Numbered from the stretch's first letter, positions 1-8,208 are shown. The stretch is 19,725 nt of DNA from AWTP1-13 sp035258605 (GCA_035258605.1 DATFXD010000233.1:1-19725), one strand, 5' to 3'. Notes: generated by a model from the sequence alone, not told the origin. Numbers and translations are program-made.

Positions 1-126
1 AAGTCTTCGGCGCGCGATCCTGTCCGGTGTCAGCGGTATTTTCTCCGTGCCGAGGCTTTGCGATCCACCATTATCATGCGCAAAGTGAAGTTCACGACGC
101 GGCTGCCGATCGGTCGAGCTAAGTAA
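1..126 (+). CDS. Possible C-terminal tail of a truncated ORF (partial)
   Basis: Frame 1 is open from the window edge to a TAA at 124-126 and ends in a basic stretch (MRKVKFTTRLPIGRAK). A second plus frame is also open to a TAA at nearly the same place, so the reading frame is not certain. No family is recognisable in 41 residues. It could be the end of a gene starting left of the window, or chance. Confidence 0.2.
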   Translation, partial: KSSARDPVRCQRYFLRAEALRSTIIMRKVKFTTRLPIGRAK

Positions 127-441
127 CATCGGGTGAGACTCCGCTCTTGTATAAGTGGAGACGGGCATCCGCAAAGAACCAGTAACGGGGTCATGGCTGC
201 ACGAAGCTCTATTGGGGCTGCCGATGTTCGAATTGGTCAGAAACTGAGGTATTGCGGACAATCATTTAAGATCACGGAAGCCGGGTCCGAATGGCCACGG
301 CGGAAGCAAGTTGCGGCGATCGGCGGATCCCGCCCCAGATGAGCACCCGGAACGGTGTCGTGCCGACACGTTGCCTTCAGCTGCAGGTGCTTCTTTACGG
401 CATCATTGGTGGTGTGTTGGCTGCGAGGGCTGGCCGCAACC
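127..441. other. Intergenic stretch, no secure gene
   Basis: About 315 bases between the possible left-edge tail and the minus-strand gene ending at 442. The best reading is a plus-strand 49-codon ORF from an ATG at 193 to 342 (contains IGQKLRYCGQSFKITEAGSE). It has no good ribosome-binding site (ACGGGG sits only 3 bases from the ATG) and no recognisable family. No tRNA, hairpin or repeat was noticed. Confidence 0.3.
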
Positions 442-840
442 CTAGGTCCCGCTCACTTGCCCTGTCCGCAAATCGTAGAGTTCCCCATCATCGCCACGGA
501 TGACGGCGCCCAGGCGCGTTGCAAGAGAGAGTGCTGCCGCCCAAACCGGGTGCGATGTATCACCCGGATCCGGCCGTGCGGTGAATGCAGCCGAACCCTC
601 GTGCCAATAAAAGACTGGGTACCATCGACCATCGCTCGGAAAGAAGACCTCAGCATCGCCCTCGTTCGCGCTGACCTTGATGATCTGACCTGTCGGAGCC
701 TCGGCTACATGGGCCCTGCCGCCGAACAAGCGAACGCCTTCGGTCACAGCCACGGCGGCGCGCCATTCCTCCAACGGAATTGCAGTGAGGTCTTCATCCA
801 GATCTCCAATCGGGCGGCAGATGTGAAGACGGTAGGGCAC
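442..840 (-). CDS. Hypothetical protein, about 132 residues
   Basis: A soluble protein of unknown function. Starting at GTG 840 it begins PYRLHICRPIGDL and has an acidic segment with PLEEWRAAVAVTEGVRL, a central FFPSDGRWYPVFYW aromatic patch and a C-terminal half with LGAVIRGDDGELYDLRTG. No transmembrane segment or signal peptide is seen. The frame extends upstream to a TTG at 891, but those extra 17 residues are basic and low quality, whereas the GTG follows an AAGGGG at a plausible distance, so the shorter form is preferred. It is transcribed divergently from the membrane protein at 992. Residue composition and codon use look like a real gene. I do not recognise a named domain. Confidence 0.6.
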   Translation of the reverse strand: MPYRLHICRPIGDLDEDLTAIPLEEWRAAVAVTEGVRLFGGRAHVAEAPTGQIIKVSANEGDAEVFFPSDGRWYPVFYWHEGSAAFTARPDPGDTSHPVWAAALSLATRLGAVIRGDDGELYDLRTGQVSGT

Positions 841-979
841 GTCGCGACCCCTTCTCGAATTTGGCGGCCGAAGTTTCTTACCGATCCACAATCTGACGTC
901 CTTAAGACCGGCCTCCGCTGACAGTACCGCTCCCGCCAGCTTGCTGACGCAAATCTATCGTACCCAAACTGCCGATGCT

Positions 980-986
980 AAGGAGG
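980..986 (+). promoter_or_regulatory. Ribosome-binding site AAGGAGG deciding a TTG start
   Basis: AAGGAGG lies inside the longest open frame (it would encode Lys-Glu-Gly) and sits 5 and 8 bases before two consecutive TTG codons at 992 and 995. This argues that the annotated protein should lose the first 17-18 residues of the longest ORF. Confidence 0.6.
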
Positions 987-991
987 GAGCC

Positions 992-1825
992 TTGTTGGTA
1001 GTCCTCGACGTAGCGCTGGCCGGCGTCGTCCGTACCATAGCCGGATTGCCGCGCCTACTCGTGATCTACGGGCTGCCTTGGCTGCTGGGCACAATCGCGC
1101 TTCTGATCCTCGACGTCGTTATTCAGGACCAGCTGCGGCTCGCGCCGGCCCCCGAATGGGCTCGGAACATCGTGTGGGCGCCGTTCTCAGCTGCGGCATA
1201 TCTGATGCTGCTGAGATGGGTGCTCGACAGCGCCTCTCCCACCCGCCCCCTCAACGTCTTGGTTGCACGAGAGACGTGGCTGGCGGCCCCCATCGTCGGC
1301 CTATGGTTCCTCGCCCACATTGCGATCAGCCATGCGCCTTTCGATCTGCTGCAGGGGCTGGTTCTTTCTGCCGATGTCCGCGATTACCGATGGGAAGACG
1401 CCCTGCCATACTACTTCGCCTTCGTGCTCGCCGCCTGGTTCATTAAGAGCGCCTTGGCATCGTGGTTCTTTGGCCTAATCGTTGTTGTGGCGAGATGCGG
1501 TTGGCTTGATGTTCGCGAGCATTGGCAATTGCTGCGGCTTCACCCGGTACGCCTGCTTCTGATCTCGCTGCTTGCGGCCGCGGCCGTTGACGGCGCGCGG
1601 ATCCTGGGTTCCCAGGTCCTCGGATGGCTAGGGGCTTACCAGCTAGCGCCCCGCGGCATGATCCCCTGGCGAGCCAACATCGGTTGGGCCTTCCTCGCCG
1701 ATCTTGCCGAATTGCCGTTGCAGTTCCTGGAGTTCGCAATCGAGGGCTGCATACTTGCGGAAGCCTATCGGCGGCTGTTAGCGGAAAGGAACGCAGCCCG
1801 TAGTCCGGCGGATGTCAAGGTTTGA
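992..1825 (+). CDS. Multi-pass integral membrane protein, unknown function
   Basis: An inner-membrane protein of about 277 residues with roughly six hydrophobic spans: LPRLLVIYGLPWLLG followed by LLILDVV, IVWAPFSAAAYLMLLRWVL, WLAAPIVGLWFLAHIAI, YYFAFVLAAWFIK running into WFFGLIVVVA, LLLISLLAAAAVDGA, and a weaker C-terminal span around LPLQFLEFAIEGCILAEAY. The frame is open back to a TTG at 941. However, an excellent AAGGAGG at 980-986 is spaced 5 bases from a TTG at 992 and 8 from a TTG at 995, so translation probably starts at one of these. The N-terminal part carries no signal peptide. No transporter or enzyme signature is visible. A DNA ligase relic lies just downstream on the other strand. 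Confidence 0.7.
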   Translation: MLVVLDVALAGVVRTIAGLPRLLVIYGLPWLLGTIALLILDVVIQDQLRLAPAPEWARNIVWAPFSAAAYLMLLRWVLDSASPTRPLNVLVARETWLAAPIVGLWFLAHIAISHAPFDLLQGLVLSADVRDYRWEDALPYYFAFVLAAWFIKSALASWFFGLIVVVARCGWLDVREHWQLLRLHPVRLLLISLLAAAAVDGARILGSQVLGWLGAYQLAPRGMIPWRANIGWAFLADLAELPLQFLEFAIEGCILAEAYRRLLAERNAARSPADVKV

Positions 1826-1833
1826 TCGAGGCA

Positions 1834-2175
1834 GCAGTGCCGCTCGACGTTATCTCGCCTCCACTGCGGACACTTCGTCTTCGGCCAAACCTTGATGGCC
1901 CGCTCACGTACGAGCCGGTCGACGCGTTCGTCGCGATGCCTTCAAGGTCATAGTTGGCGCAATGCTCGAATAGCGTCTGGAGCTGTTTCATGACAAGGAA
2001 CTTCGATCACCGGCACAAGCGATAAAGATTACCCTTGCGCTTGCTCAACAGCAGGATGGCGTAGGTCGACGCCGTTCGGATGAAGCAAGTGGAAGGCGAA
2101 AAAATTTAGCGCCTTTTGGTCTGGCCACGGTGTGCATGGTGGACAGCAATGCGTGGAACACGGTGTGCCGTCACG
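1834..2175 (-). pseudogene. Relic of an ATP-dependent DNA ligase (frameshifted, truncated)
   Basis: Three minus-strand fragments in two reading frames line up in order with the catalytic core of an ATP-dependent DNA ligase of the LigD/LigC type. At 2175-2032 there is RDGTPC followed by FFAFHLLHPNGVDLR, matching the FxxFDLLxxDGxDLR region (motif IIIa) with the Asp changed to His. At 1991-1888, in another frame, LFEHCANYDLEGI then SYVSGPSR matches the EGxVxK region (motif IV), with the motif Lys replaced (EGIATN). At 1887-1834, back in the first frame, WPKTKCPQWRRDN matches the K-x-K region (motif V). The N-terminal nucleotidyl-lysine motif and the C-terminal OB fold are absent, so it cannot be a working ligase. 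Family assignment rests on recognised motifs, not on a search. Confidence 0.65.
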
Positions 2176-2257
2176 GCTGGTTGAGATCGCGCGCGCTAAG
2201 CTCGCACAATTCTTGTTGCCCAATTGTTTTCGAGCTTGGCATCCAGCGAGGTGAGGA

Positions 2258-2629
2258 ATGACTAAGCTAGATTTGAAATTGGAAGACGACTGGAAGACGG
2301 TAACGATCACATTTCCGACCACGGCACTAGCAACGTTGGGGTTGGATGCGGCAGCGGTTGAGGCGCTGTTGGAGAAATTAGGAGAGTTTCGAGCCCTGAT
2401 GCTTCCCGAGGTGCCGGGAGCATTTCCGGAAGGGCAATCGTCCCCAAGCGTCGGGGATCCGGCCTGGGACACCGGCCCAGACTTTTTGCATGGGTTTGTC
2501 TTTCTACATATTCGAGATCCGAGATTTGGCTGGCTTTGCTACATCCTTTCGCGGGACAGCGCCGGCAAACTGGCCAGTTCTCTTCAAAAAGACATGGAAA
2601 TCACGCCCTGGGTGCCGGGAGTGGCGTAG
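2258..2629 (+). CDS. Hypothetical protein, 123 residues
   Basis: A small soluble protein of unknown function. It begins MTKLDLKLEDDWKTVTITFP, has a leucine-rich segment (VEALLEKLGEFRALM), then a Pro/Ser-rich linker and a C-terminal half with FLHIRDPRFGWLCYILSR and a helix ending SSLQKDMEI. The start is supported by GAGG at 2248-2251, six bases before the ATG. No membrane segment, signal peptide or catalytic motif is visible. It follows the decayed ligase on the opposite strand and converges with the dienelactone hydrolase gene. The leucine-rich part looks like a short helix pair. I do not recognise the family but judge it a real gene. Confidence 0.6.
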   Translation: MTKLDLKLEDDWKTVTITFPTTALATLGLDAAAVEALLEKLGEFRALMLPEVPGAFPEGQSSPSVGDPAWDTGPDFLHGFVFLHIRDPRFGWLCYILSRDSAGKLASSLQKDMEITPWVPGVA

Positions 2630-2789
2630 CGAAACGGTCCGCGAGCGAATGATCTTGCGCGTCGCGACTATCAACGACGGTTGCAACAGAAGCGATGGTG
2701 CGCTGGGGCGAACGGGCCGATCGGTTTGAGGTCGCCTCTGCCTCCGTAAGCGACTAGCAAGGTGGCCTTCGCACATGAATTCATGCCGA

Positions 2790-3614
2790 TCATGGTTTTG
2801 GCAGCAGCCGCATCGTAAAGAAGGCAAGTATTTCGTCCCGGGCCGCGATGGTTGGCTGGCCAGCCTCATCGATCAGGTGCTGGGTCACGACACTGTGCGG
2901 ATAAGACACGTATCGCGCAAAGAATGGCGCAACATCGGTGTTCGCCGCGCTGTCGGGTAGCTCCCGACCAACGAAACGATTACCGAGCGCGGCCGCGTAG
3001 GCAGCAAATCGCTCCGCCTTGCAGATCTGGTCACCCTTGAAACGGTAGGCCAGGACGGTGAGATTCTGCCGCTCAAGCCGATCCCGGACCGTCTCGATCT
3101 CATCGGGGGCGATTTCGAGGCCGGCAGGTTCTTTGAGTGGCAGTGAGGGTTGCGCGAGAACGGGAGCCAGCATGGAAGGCTCCAACATCATCGTCAGAGC
3201 GAAATTGCCCGTAAAGCACATGCCGATCGCGCCAACGCCGGGGCCGCCGCATTGCTGGTGCGCCTGGCGCGCAAGCCCGCGGAGCCAATGCGTAACTGGG
3301 CTCGACTGATTGCCAGCTAGGGCTCGGAACTCGGTGCTGACACATGCTCGTTGAAAGACGGCAGCGCCTTCCTCTACGGTGGGCACAGCACCGTCGCGAC
3401 CAAACAACGAGGGCATGTAGACGGTAAAGCCGGCATCCCGGACCCAGCGAGCGAAGCGCGCGACATGCGGGCTGATGCCCGGCATCTCGGCCATGACGAT
3501 CACTGCCGGACCTTTGCCGGCGACCCACACTTTCTTGGTGACGCCATCGAGCGTGATAGCACGAGAACAGAAGTCTTGCAGGGGATCGTCTATCTTCACA
3601 TCGTGCCTTGACAT
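2790..3614 (-). CDS. Dienelactone hydrolase family protein
   Basis: An alpha/beta-hydrolase of the dienelactone hydrolase (DLH) class, 274 residues, probably cytoplasmic. DLH enzymes open the lactone ring of dienelactones in chloroaromatic breakdown, but many relatives act on other esters. The nucleophile elbow GMCFTG places the Cys at 133. An EMPGIS segment supplies the conserved Glu (about 43) that orients the Cys. GDQ around 195 and YPHSV at 240 supply the Asp and His of the triad. The family's usual length is about 240-280, so the protein looks complete. An AGGG lies about seven bases before the ATG. It is divergent from an HxlR-type regulator with 83 bases between start codons, an arrangement typical of a regulator controlling its neighbour. 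The substrate is unknown. Confidence 0.85.
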   Translation of the reverse strand: MSRHDVKIDDPLQDFCSRAITLDGVTKKVWVAGKGPAVIVMAEMPGISPHVARFARWVRDAGFTVYMPSLFGRDGAVPTVEEGAAVFQRACVSTEFRALAGNQSSPVTHWLRGLARQAHQQCGGPGVGAIGMCFTGNFALTMMLEPSMLAPVLAQPSLPLKEPAGLEIAPDEIETVRDRLERQNLTVLAYRFKGDQICKAERFAAYAAALGNRFVGRELPDSAANTDVAPFFARYVSYPHSVVTQHLIDEAGQPTIAARDEILAFFTMRLLPKP

Positions 3615-3697
3615 CGCCGAGCCCTATCTGAATCCATATGACGAACCCAGGTTTATATCCCTGGATCCAATAATGCAACTCAGCTAGTGTAACCTCA
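3615..3697. promoter_or_regulatory. Divergent promoter/operator region between DLH and HxlR genes
   Basis: An 83-base AT-richer interval containing both start regions. It holds a short inverted repeat, CCAGG (3647-3651), eight bases, CCTGG (3660-3664), with an AT-rich spacer, which would fit a dimeric winged-helix regulator. A TATAAA is present on the minus strand within the spacer. These are candidates only; no close sigma-70 pair is evident. Confidence 0.35.
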
Positions 3698-4183
3698 ATG
3701 ACCGAAGTTCCTCTCGTCCGACGATCGCCGGTGGCAGCCCGGCATTGTAACCTGGCGCGAAGTTTTGAGCTGATCGGGGATCGCTGGACGCTTCTGATCC
3801 TTCGGTCAGCTCTCTATGGCGTCCGCCGCTTTGATGATTTGCAAGCCGATCTCGACATCCCCCGCAGCGTGCTCAGCAATCGGCTTGCCGGTTTGGTTGA
3901 GACGGGAATCATGGAGCGCAAAAAGTATCGCGAAGATGGCCAGCGTACGCGCATCGAATATGCCTTGACCAAGATGGGTAAGGCCTTGGGCTTGCCGTTC
4001 ATCGCCATGACCGCTTGGGGCGACAGGTGGTTAGGACGCGGCAGTTCGCCGTTCACGCTCAGGTCGAAGTCGACTGGTCAAAAGCTTTCCATTGCGCTCG
4101 TCGACGAGCGCGGCAGGTTGGCTAAGGGTTCAGACATCGAGGTTGCAATTGATGCTGCCGCGTCTCGCGCTGTCGACAAGTGA
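3698..4183 (+). CDS. HxlR-family winged-helix transcriptional regulator
   Basis: A 161-residue DNA-binding protein of the HxlR type. Residues about 17-105 carry the typical succession CNLARSFELIGDRWTLLIL (helix 1 and the conserved early Cys), RRFDDLQADLDIPRSVLSNR (helix-turn-helix) and LVETGIMERKKYRE (wing). HxlR proteins usually bind as dimers and respond to aldehydes, thiol stress or aromatic compounds. A C-terminal extension of about 50 residues follows the usual domain, with GQKLSIALVDERGR resembling a small sensor-like tail seen in longer members. It is divergent from the dienelactone hydrolase gene, which is the likeliest target. No strong ribosome-binding site is visible ahead of the ATG. 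Family call is firm; ligand and target are inferred. Confidence 0.85.
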   Translation: MTEVPLVRRSPVAARHCNLARSFELIGDRWTLLILRSALYGVRRFDDLQADLDIPRSVLSNRLAGLVETGIMERKKYREDGQRTRIEYALTKMGKALGLPFIAMTAWGDRWLGRGSSPFTLRSKSTGQKLSIALVDERGRLAKGSDIEVAIDAAASRAVDK

Positions 4184-4263
4184 TCGAGACACGCAGCCAT
4201 TCGGCGGGCGGCAGGCCCAGAGACCCTGACCAGCATGGTCGAGTGCCGAGTGCATATCTGGTC

Positions 4264-4983
4264 TCAATCAGGTAGTGGCCGACGTGCCCAAGCGACCCAT
4301 TTACCCCTCATACCCTCACCGTCTGCCGATTGATGCAGAGACGGCCACAGCCTGATGATCTCGAAAGAGCTCAGCAAATCCCGCAAATCGGCTTCGTCAC
4401 AATAGTGATGTGGCAGAAAGCCATCGTCCGTGTCGTCCAAATCCGGACGGAGATCGACAAAGGTATTCGGTTCTACCTCGACGATTTGCCCAAACGAGAC
4501 CTGGCTGCGCATCAAGCGGTAATCAATGGTGTCGGTACACGGGAAGTCAGCAAGCAACAGACCACCTGGCTTGAGGACACGCCAAACTTCGGCGAGCGTG
4601 TGAACGATACCTTGCCGCAGGTGATGGTGAATGGTTGATATCGACAATGCCGCATCGAATGTTTCGCTCGTCCAAGGAAGCCCACTCATGTCGGAAATGT
4701 GTGCTTCAAAGCGGATGTGACGAGCCGCACACGCCTGATGAGTTAACCGGACGCCGGTCGGCGATATGTCGATGCCCGCCATCCGGAACCCACGTTCACC
4801 CAGATGCACCATGTGCCGTCCAACGCCGCAGCCCAGATCAAGGACGAAGCCCTCGCGAGGCAAGGACTCCGCCCATTCCACCACTGCTGGATTGGGTTTG
4901 GCCGAGCTGCCATAACGAGGGTGATCATCCCCGCGTTGCCATACCAGTTCCCAGCCCACGCGTTGGTCTCGCTTTGTGGCCAT
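4264..4983 (-). CDS. Class I SAM-dependent methyltransferase
   Basis: A 239-residue soluble methyltransferase with a Rossmann fold. Motif I is FVLDLGCGVGRH (about residues 47-57), followed by GIDISPTGVRL (the acidic ribose-binding loop) and a downstream FDAALSISTIHH and VLKPGGLLLADFPC (motif IV/post-IV region). This is the Methyltransf_11/25 layout. The substrate is unknown; the N-terminal WELVWQRGDDHPRYG resembles small-molecule methyltransferases of the tellurite/thiopurine-like or UbiE-like group, but this is weak. The length is normal for a single-domain enzyme. The gene lies downstream of leuS and the 142-residue unknown protein on the same strand, separated by about 215 bases, so operon membership is possible but not shown. 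Confidence 0.85.
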   Translation of the reverse strand: MATKRDQRVGWELVWQRGDDHPRYGSSAKPNPAVVEWAESLPREGFVLDLGCGVGRHMVHLGERGFRMAGIDISPTGVRLTHQACAARHIRFEAHISDMSGLPWTSETFDAALSISTIHHHLRQGIVHTLAEVWRVLKPGGLLLADFPCTDTIDYRLMRSQVSFGQIVEVEPNTFVDLRPDLDDTDDGFLPHHYCDEADLRDLLSSFEIIRLWPSLHQSADGEGMRGKWVAWARRPLPD

Positions 4984-5199
4984 CGCTAAGCCCCGAATTC
5001 TAGCCCGCTGATCCGCACACCGTGAACAATATGACCAACCTGCGCAAGCTCGCCTCCGTTCGCTGGTATCGCTGATTCGGAACCTAGCAGTCCGTCCGCG
5101 GCAGCGCCATTTATGCGACCCACTTTGCTGCAGATGCTCAGCCTTGAAACTGGCGTCGGACGGACGACCATTTCGGGCCTCGGCCGGGATTGGCGTTAG

Positions 5200-5628
5200 T
5201 CAGTCCAGAGAAAAAAATGGTCGGTCGAGATCTGAGGAAACAGTTGGATCAACTTGCCTTATATGGGTGACCTCACAGATGCGTGTGAGCGCCGCAGCAT
5301 AGCTAGAATAGTCCCTTGTGAAAAAAGACAGATATCGGTAGCTCCCGTCGACCAGTCGCAAGACCACGACCCAGGATGGTCGCGAGGTTTCTGGATCCAT
5401 CCAAGTTACCAGGCCTAGATCCCTGATTGCATCGAATGCATAGCGAGAGTGCGTTGCCCGATAGCCATGCCCGAAGCATCTGCCTTGGAAATTGGCTACC
5501 CTGAGGCTTTTCCGCTCAAGGAAAAACAGGGAGCTAATCGCGCGTGAGTAGGCCCAACCGCGGTAATAACAGCGCAGGCGCAGCGTCGCTTTAAAGCGAT
5601 CAGCGAGGATGTCTTTGTCATCAAACAT
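5200..5628 (-). CDS. Hypothetical protein, 142 residues
   Basis: A soluble protein of unknown function. From the ATG at 5628 it begins MFDDKDILADRFKATLRLR and is rich in aromatic and basic residues (LRCYYRGWAYSRAISSLFF). A C-terminal half contains WVVVLRLVDGSYRYLSFFTR, which reads as beta strands. The frame is open back to a TTG at 5679, but that TTGACA looks more like a -35 element than a start, and 5628 gives the better N-terminus. No good Shine-Dalgarno is visible. It follows leuS by 63 bases on the same strand. Base composition appears AT-richer than the flanking genes, which could point to foreign origin. No family recognised. Confidence 0.5.
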   Translation of the reverse strand: MFDDKDILADRFKATLRLRCYYRGWAYSRAISSLFFLERKSLRVANFQGRCFGHGYRATHSRYAFDAIRDLGLVTWMDPETSRPSWVVVLRLVDGSYRYLSFFTRDYSSYAAALTRICEVTHIRQVDPTVSSDLDRPFFSLD

Positions 5629-5643
5629 TGACTTAGGTCCGGG

Positions 5644-5679
5644 CCGTTGGCTTAGGCTTAATTGGCTGCTATGTGTCAA
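5644..5679 (-). promoter_or_regulatory. Weak candidate promoter for the 142-residue unknown gene
   Basis: A consensus TTGACA lies at 5679-5674 on the minus strand just after the leuS stop codon. The hexamer 17 bases on is CCTAAG, a poor -10 match, so the call rests on the -35 alone and its placement before the ATG at 5628. Confidence 0.2.
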
Positions 5680-5691
5680 CGTGCATGCAGA

Positions 5692-8208
5692 TCATTCCCG
5701 GACGACGAAGTTCACCAACCGCCCGGGAACGGCGATTTCCTTCACGATCTCCTTGCCAGCCAGCAGTTCCTTCACCCGCCGATCCGCCTTCATGTGCGCC
5801 AGCAGTTTGTCGGCGGCCATCTCGGCGTCGGCAACGACCTTGTGTCGGATCCGCCCGTTCAGCTGGACGACATATTCCCGCTGAGCGTCACTGGCGAGAT
5901 CGGGATCGAAAATCGGCCAAGGCGCGTAGGCCACTGATTGGCCATGGCCGAGGACGCGCCACAGTTCCTCGCCGAGGTGGGGCGCAAAGGGTGCCAACAG
6001 CAACACTAGGCTTTGCACGACGCTACGCGGTCTTTGCTCCAAAGGTGTCAGCGCGTTCACCAACTCCATCAGTCGGGCAATGCTGGTGTTGAAGCGGAAG
6101 TCCTCGATCCCGTCGGTCACCGCGCGAACGGTCTTGTGCTGAAGGCGCAAGAGCGGTTGATCTGGTGGGACGTCGACCAGCCGCGGACTGATGGCGGCGT
6201 TATCGTCGCATACCAGGCGCCAAGTGCGTTCGAGAAAATGGCGCATGCCATGCACCGCCGAGGTCTGCCATGGCTTCGTCATCTCGAGCGGCCCCATGAA
6301 CATCTGGTAAAGCCGCAGCGCATCGGCGCCGTATGCCGCAACAATGTCGTCGGGATTGACGACGTTAAAGCGCGACTTCGACATCTTTTCGATTTTCTGC
6401 GTGAGGGGGATGTTGCCGGCGAAATGATGTCCCTCACGCTCGGCCACCTTCTCCGTCTCGTAGTATTTGCCGGCGGCGTCGCGATAGGAGTAGGCCAAGA
6501 TCATCCCTTGATTGAACAGCTTGCGGAACGGCTCCTTCGTCGAGACGATGCCGATGTCGTAGAGCACTTTGTGCCAAAAGCGCGCATAGAGCAGATGAAG
6601 CACCGCATGCTCCGCGCCGCCGACATACAGATCGACCGGCATCCAATAGCGCTCGTTTGCCGGATCGACGATCGCCCGGTCGTTGTGCGGATCGAGGAAG
6701 CGCAGATAGTACCAGCAGGATCCTGCCCATTGCGGCATAGTGTTGGTCTCGCGCAGGGCCGGAGCGCCCGTGGCTGGATCGGTGGTCCGCACCCAATGCG
6801 GCACCCGAGCCAGCGGCGGCTCGCCGGTGGGCGTAGGCTTGTAGTCGTCGAGCTCCGGCGGCAATAGGGGCAGCGCATCGTCCGGCAAGGCAACCACCGA
6901 GCCATCGGCACGATGCAGGATCGGCAGCGGCTCACCCCAATAGCGCTGGCGCGAGAACAACCAGTCGCGCAAATGGTACTGAACCACAGCATGTCCGGCG
7001 CCGTGGGCCTCCAGCCAGGCGAGTGCAGCTGTCTTGGCCGCTGCCGATGATAAACCATCAAGGTGCGGCGAATTTATAATTGTGCCGTCGCCCTCCCATG
7101 CTTGCTCATGGATGTCGACGCCGCCAGTCACCACGCGGACGATCGGCAGGTCGAATGCGCGAGCAAAAGCGTGGTCGCGGCTGTCATGCCCGGGCACGGC
7201 CATGATGGCGCCCTTGCCGTAACCCATCACTACATAGTCGGCGACCCAGAGCGGCAGTTTGGCCCCATTAGCCGGATTGATCGCGTAACCACCGGTGAAC
7301 ACGCCAGACTTGCGGTCCGCATGATTGGACCGTTCGCGCTCACCCTTGTGGGCACTCGCTTCGACATAGGCCATTACGGCGGACTGTCGGTCGCCCACGA
7401 CGATCTTCGGCACGAGAGGATGCTCGGGAGCGAGTACGCAGTAGGTGACCCCCCACAGAGTTTCGGGTCGCGTGGTGAAGACCTGCAGCGTTTCATCAAC
7501 GCCGTCGATCTTAAATGCGATTTCCGCTCCCTCTGAACGGCCGATCCATTCGCGCTGCATCGCCTTGATGCCGTCCGGCCAGTCGAGTTCCTCGAGATCT
7601 TCCAGGAGGCGGTCGGCATATGCGGTTATCTTTAGCATCCATTGCCGCATCAACCGCCTTTCTACGGGATCGCCGGTCTCGACATACTTGCCGTCCTTCA
7701 CCTCCTCGTTCGCGAGCACGGTGCCCTGGGCCGGACACCAGTTCACCGGCACGTCCGCCTGATAGGCCAGCCCCCGCTCGAAAAGCTTTGCAAAGATCCA
7801 TTGCGTCCAACGAACATAGCCGGCATCCGTCGTCGACAGCTCCCTACTCCAGTCGTAGGAAAAGCCCAGCCGCTTCACCTGTGCGCGAAAGGTCTCGATG
7901 TTGCGCTTGGTGGTGATGGCTGGATGTACACCTGTGCGGATCGCATAGCGCTCGGCCGGCAGACCGTAAGCGTCCCAGCCCATGGGGTGCAAGACATTGA
8001 AGCCGCGCATCCGCTTGTAGCGCGCAACGATGTCGGTCGCCGTGTATCCCTCGGGATGACCGACATGCAGCCCTTCGCCTGAGGGATAAGGGAACATATC
8101 CAGGACGTAGAATTTTGGCTTGGTGGCATCGACCTTCGCGCCAAAGGTCCCGTTTACCTCCCAGTATTGCTGCCATTTCGGCTCGATTTGCTTGGGGTCG
8201 TAAGGCAT
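5692..8208 (-). CDS. leuS: Leucyl-tRNA synthetase
   Basis: A class Ia aminoacyl-tRNA synthetase that charges tRNA-Leu with leucine in the cytoplasm; 838 residues, full length. The HIGH-type signature is HVGH at 48-51 in FPYPSGEGLHVGHPEGY. NWCPAQGTVLANEEV (about 160) belongs to the zinc-like region. TTRPETLWGVTYCVLAPEHP and GAIMAVPGHDSRDHAFA mark an intact CP1 editing domain. MPQWAGSCWYYLRF and KMSKS at 608-612 complete the active site. The C-terminal part has the anticodon-binding helices and the tRNA-interacting end domain (VQLNGRIRHKVV). The SGEGLHVGHPEGYTATDI form is typical of Bacteroidetes/Planctomycetes/Acidobacteria-type LeuRS; the common alphaproteobacterial form reads SGRIHIGHVRNYT. 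So this copy may be transferred. No strong ribosome-binding site precedes the ATG. Confidence 0.97.
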   Translation of the reverse strand: MPYDPKQIEPKWQQYWEVNGTFGAKVDATKPKFYVLDMFPYPSGEGLHVGHPEGYTATDIVARYKRMRGFNVLHPMGWDAYGLPAERYAIRTGVHPAITTKRNIETFRAQVKRLGFSYDWSRELSTTDAGYVRWTQWIFAKLFERGLAYQADVPVNWCPAQGTVLANEEVKDGKYVETGDPVERRLMRQWMLKITAYADRLLEDLEELDWPDGIKAMQREWIGRSEGAEIAFKIDGVDETLQVFTTRPETLWGVTYCVLAPEHPLVPKIVVGDRQSAVMAYVEASAHKGERERSNHADRKSGVFTGGYAINPANGAKLPLWVADYVVMGYGKGAIMAVPGHDSRDHAFARAFDLPIVRVVTGGVDIHEQAWEGDGTIINSPHLDGLSSAAAKTAALAWLEAHGAGHAVVQYHLRDWLFSRQRYWGEPLPILHRADGSVVALPDDALPLLPPELDDYKPTPTGEPPLARVPHWVRTTDPATGAPALRETNTMPQWAGSCWYYLRFLDPHNDRAIVDPANERYWMPVDLYVGGAEHAVLHLLYARFWHKVLYDIGIVSTKEPFRKLFNQGMILAYSYRDAAGKYYETEKVAEREGHHFAGNIPLTQKIEKMSKSRFNVVNPDDIVAAYGADALRLYQMFMGPLEMTKPWQTSAVHGMRHFLERTWRLVCDDNAAISPRLVDVPPDQPLLRLQHKTVRAVTDGIEDFRFNTSIARLMELVNALTPLEQRPRSVVQSLVLLLAPFAPHLGEELWRVLGHGQSVAYAPWPIFDPDLASDAQREYVVQLNGRIRHKVVADAEMAADKLLAHMKADRRVKELLAGKEIVKEIAVPGRLVNFVVRE

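Noticed and set aside
226..300. TTCGAAT and GGTCCGAAT strings resembling a tRNA T-loop
   Set aside because: No acceptor, D or anticodon stems can be built around them.
4211..4262. GACCA-GCA-TGGTC hairpin within outer GAGACC/GGTCTC arms between convergent genes
   Set aside because: The stems are only 5-6 bp and interrupted, with no T run; too weak to call a terminator.
4986..5171. 61-codon minus ORF ending two bases before the methyltransferase ATG
   Set aside because: The spacing suggests translational coupling and the text is moderately protein-like, but there is no ribosome-binding site or recognisable family, so it was not called.
5692..5937. Possible frameshift or early end of leuS
   Set aside because: The frame is continuous and the C-terminal tRNA-interacting domain text runs to the stop, so the gene looks complete.
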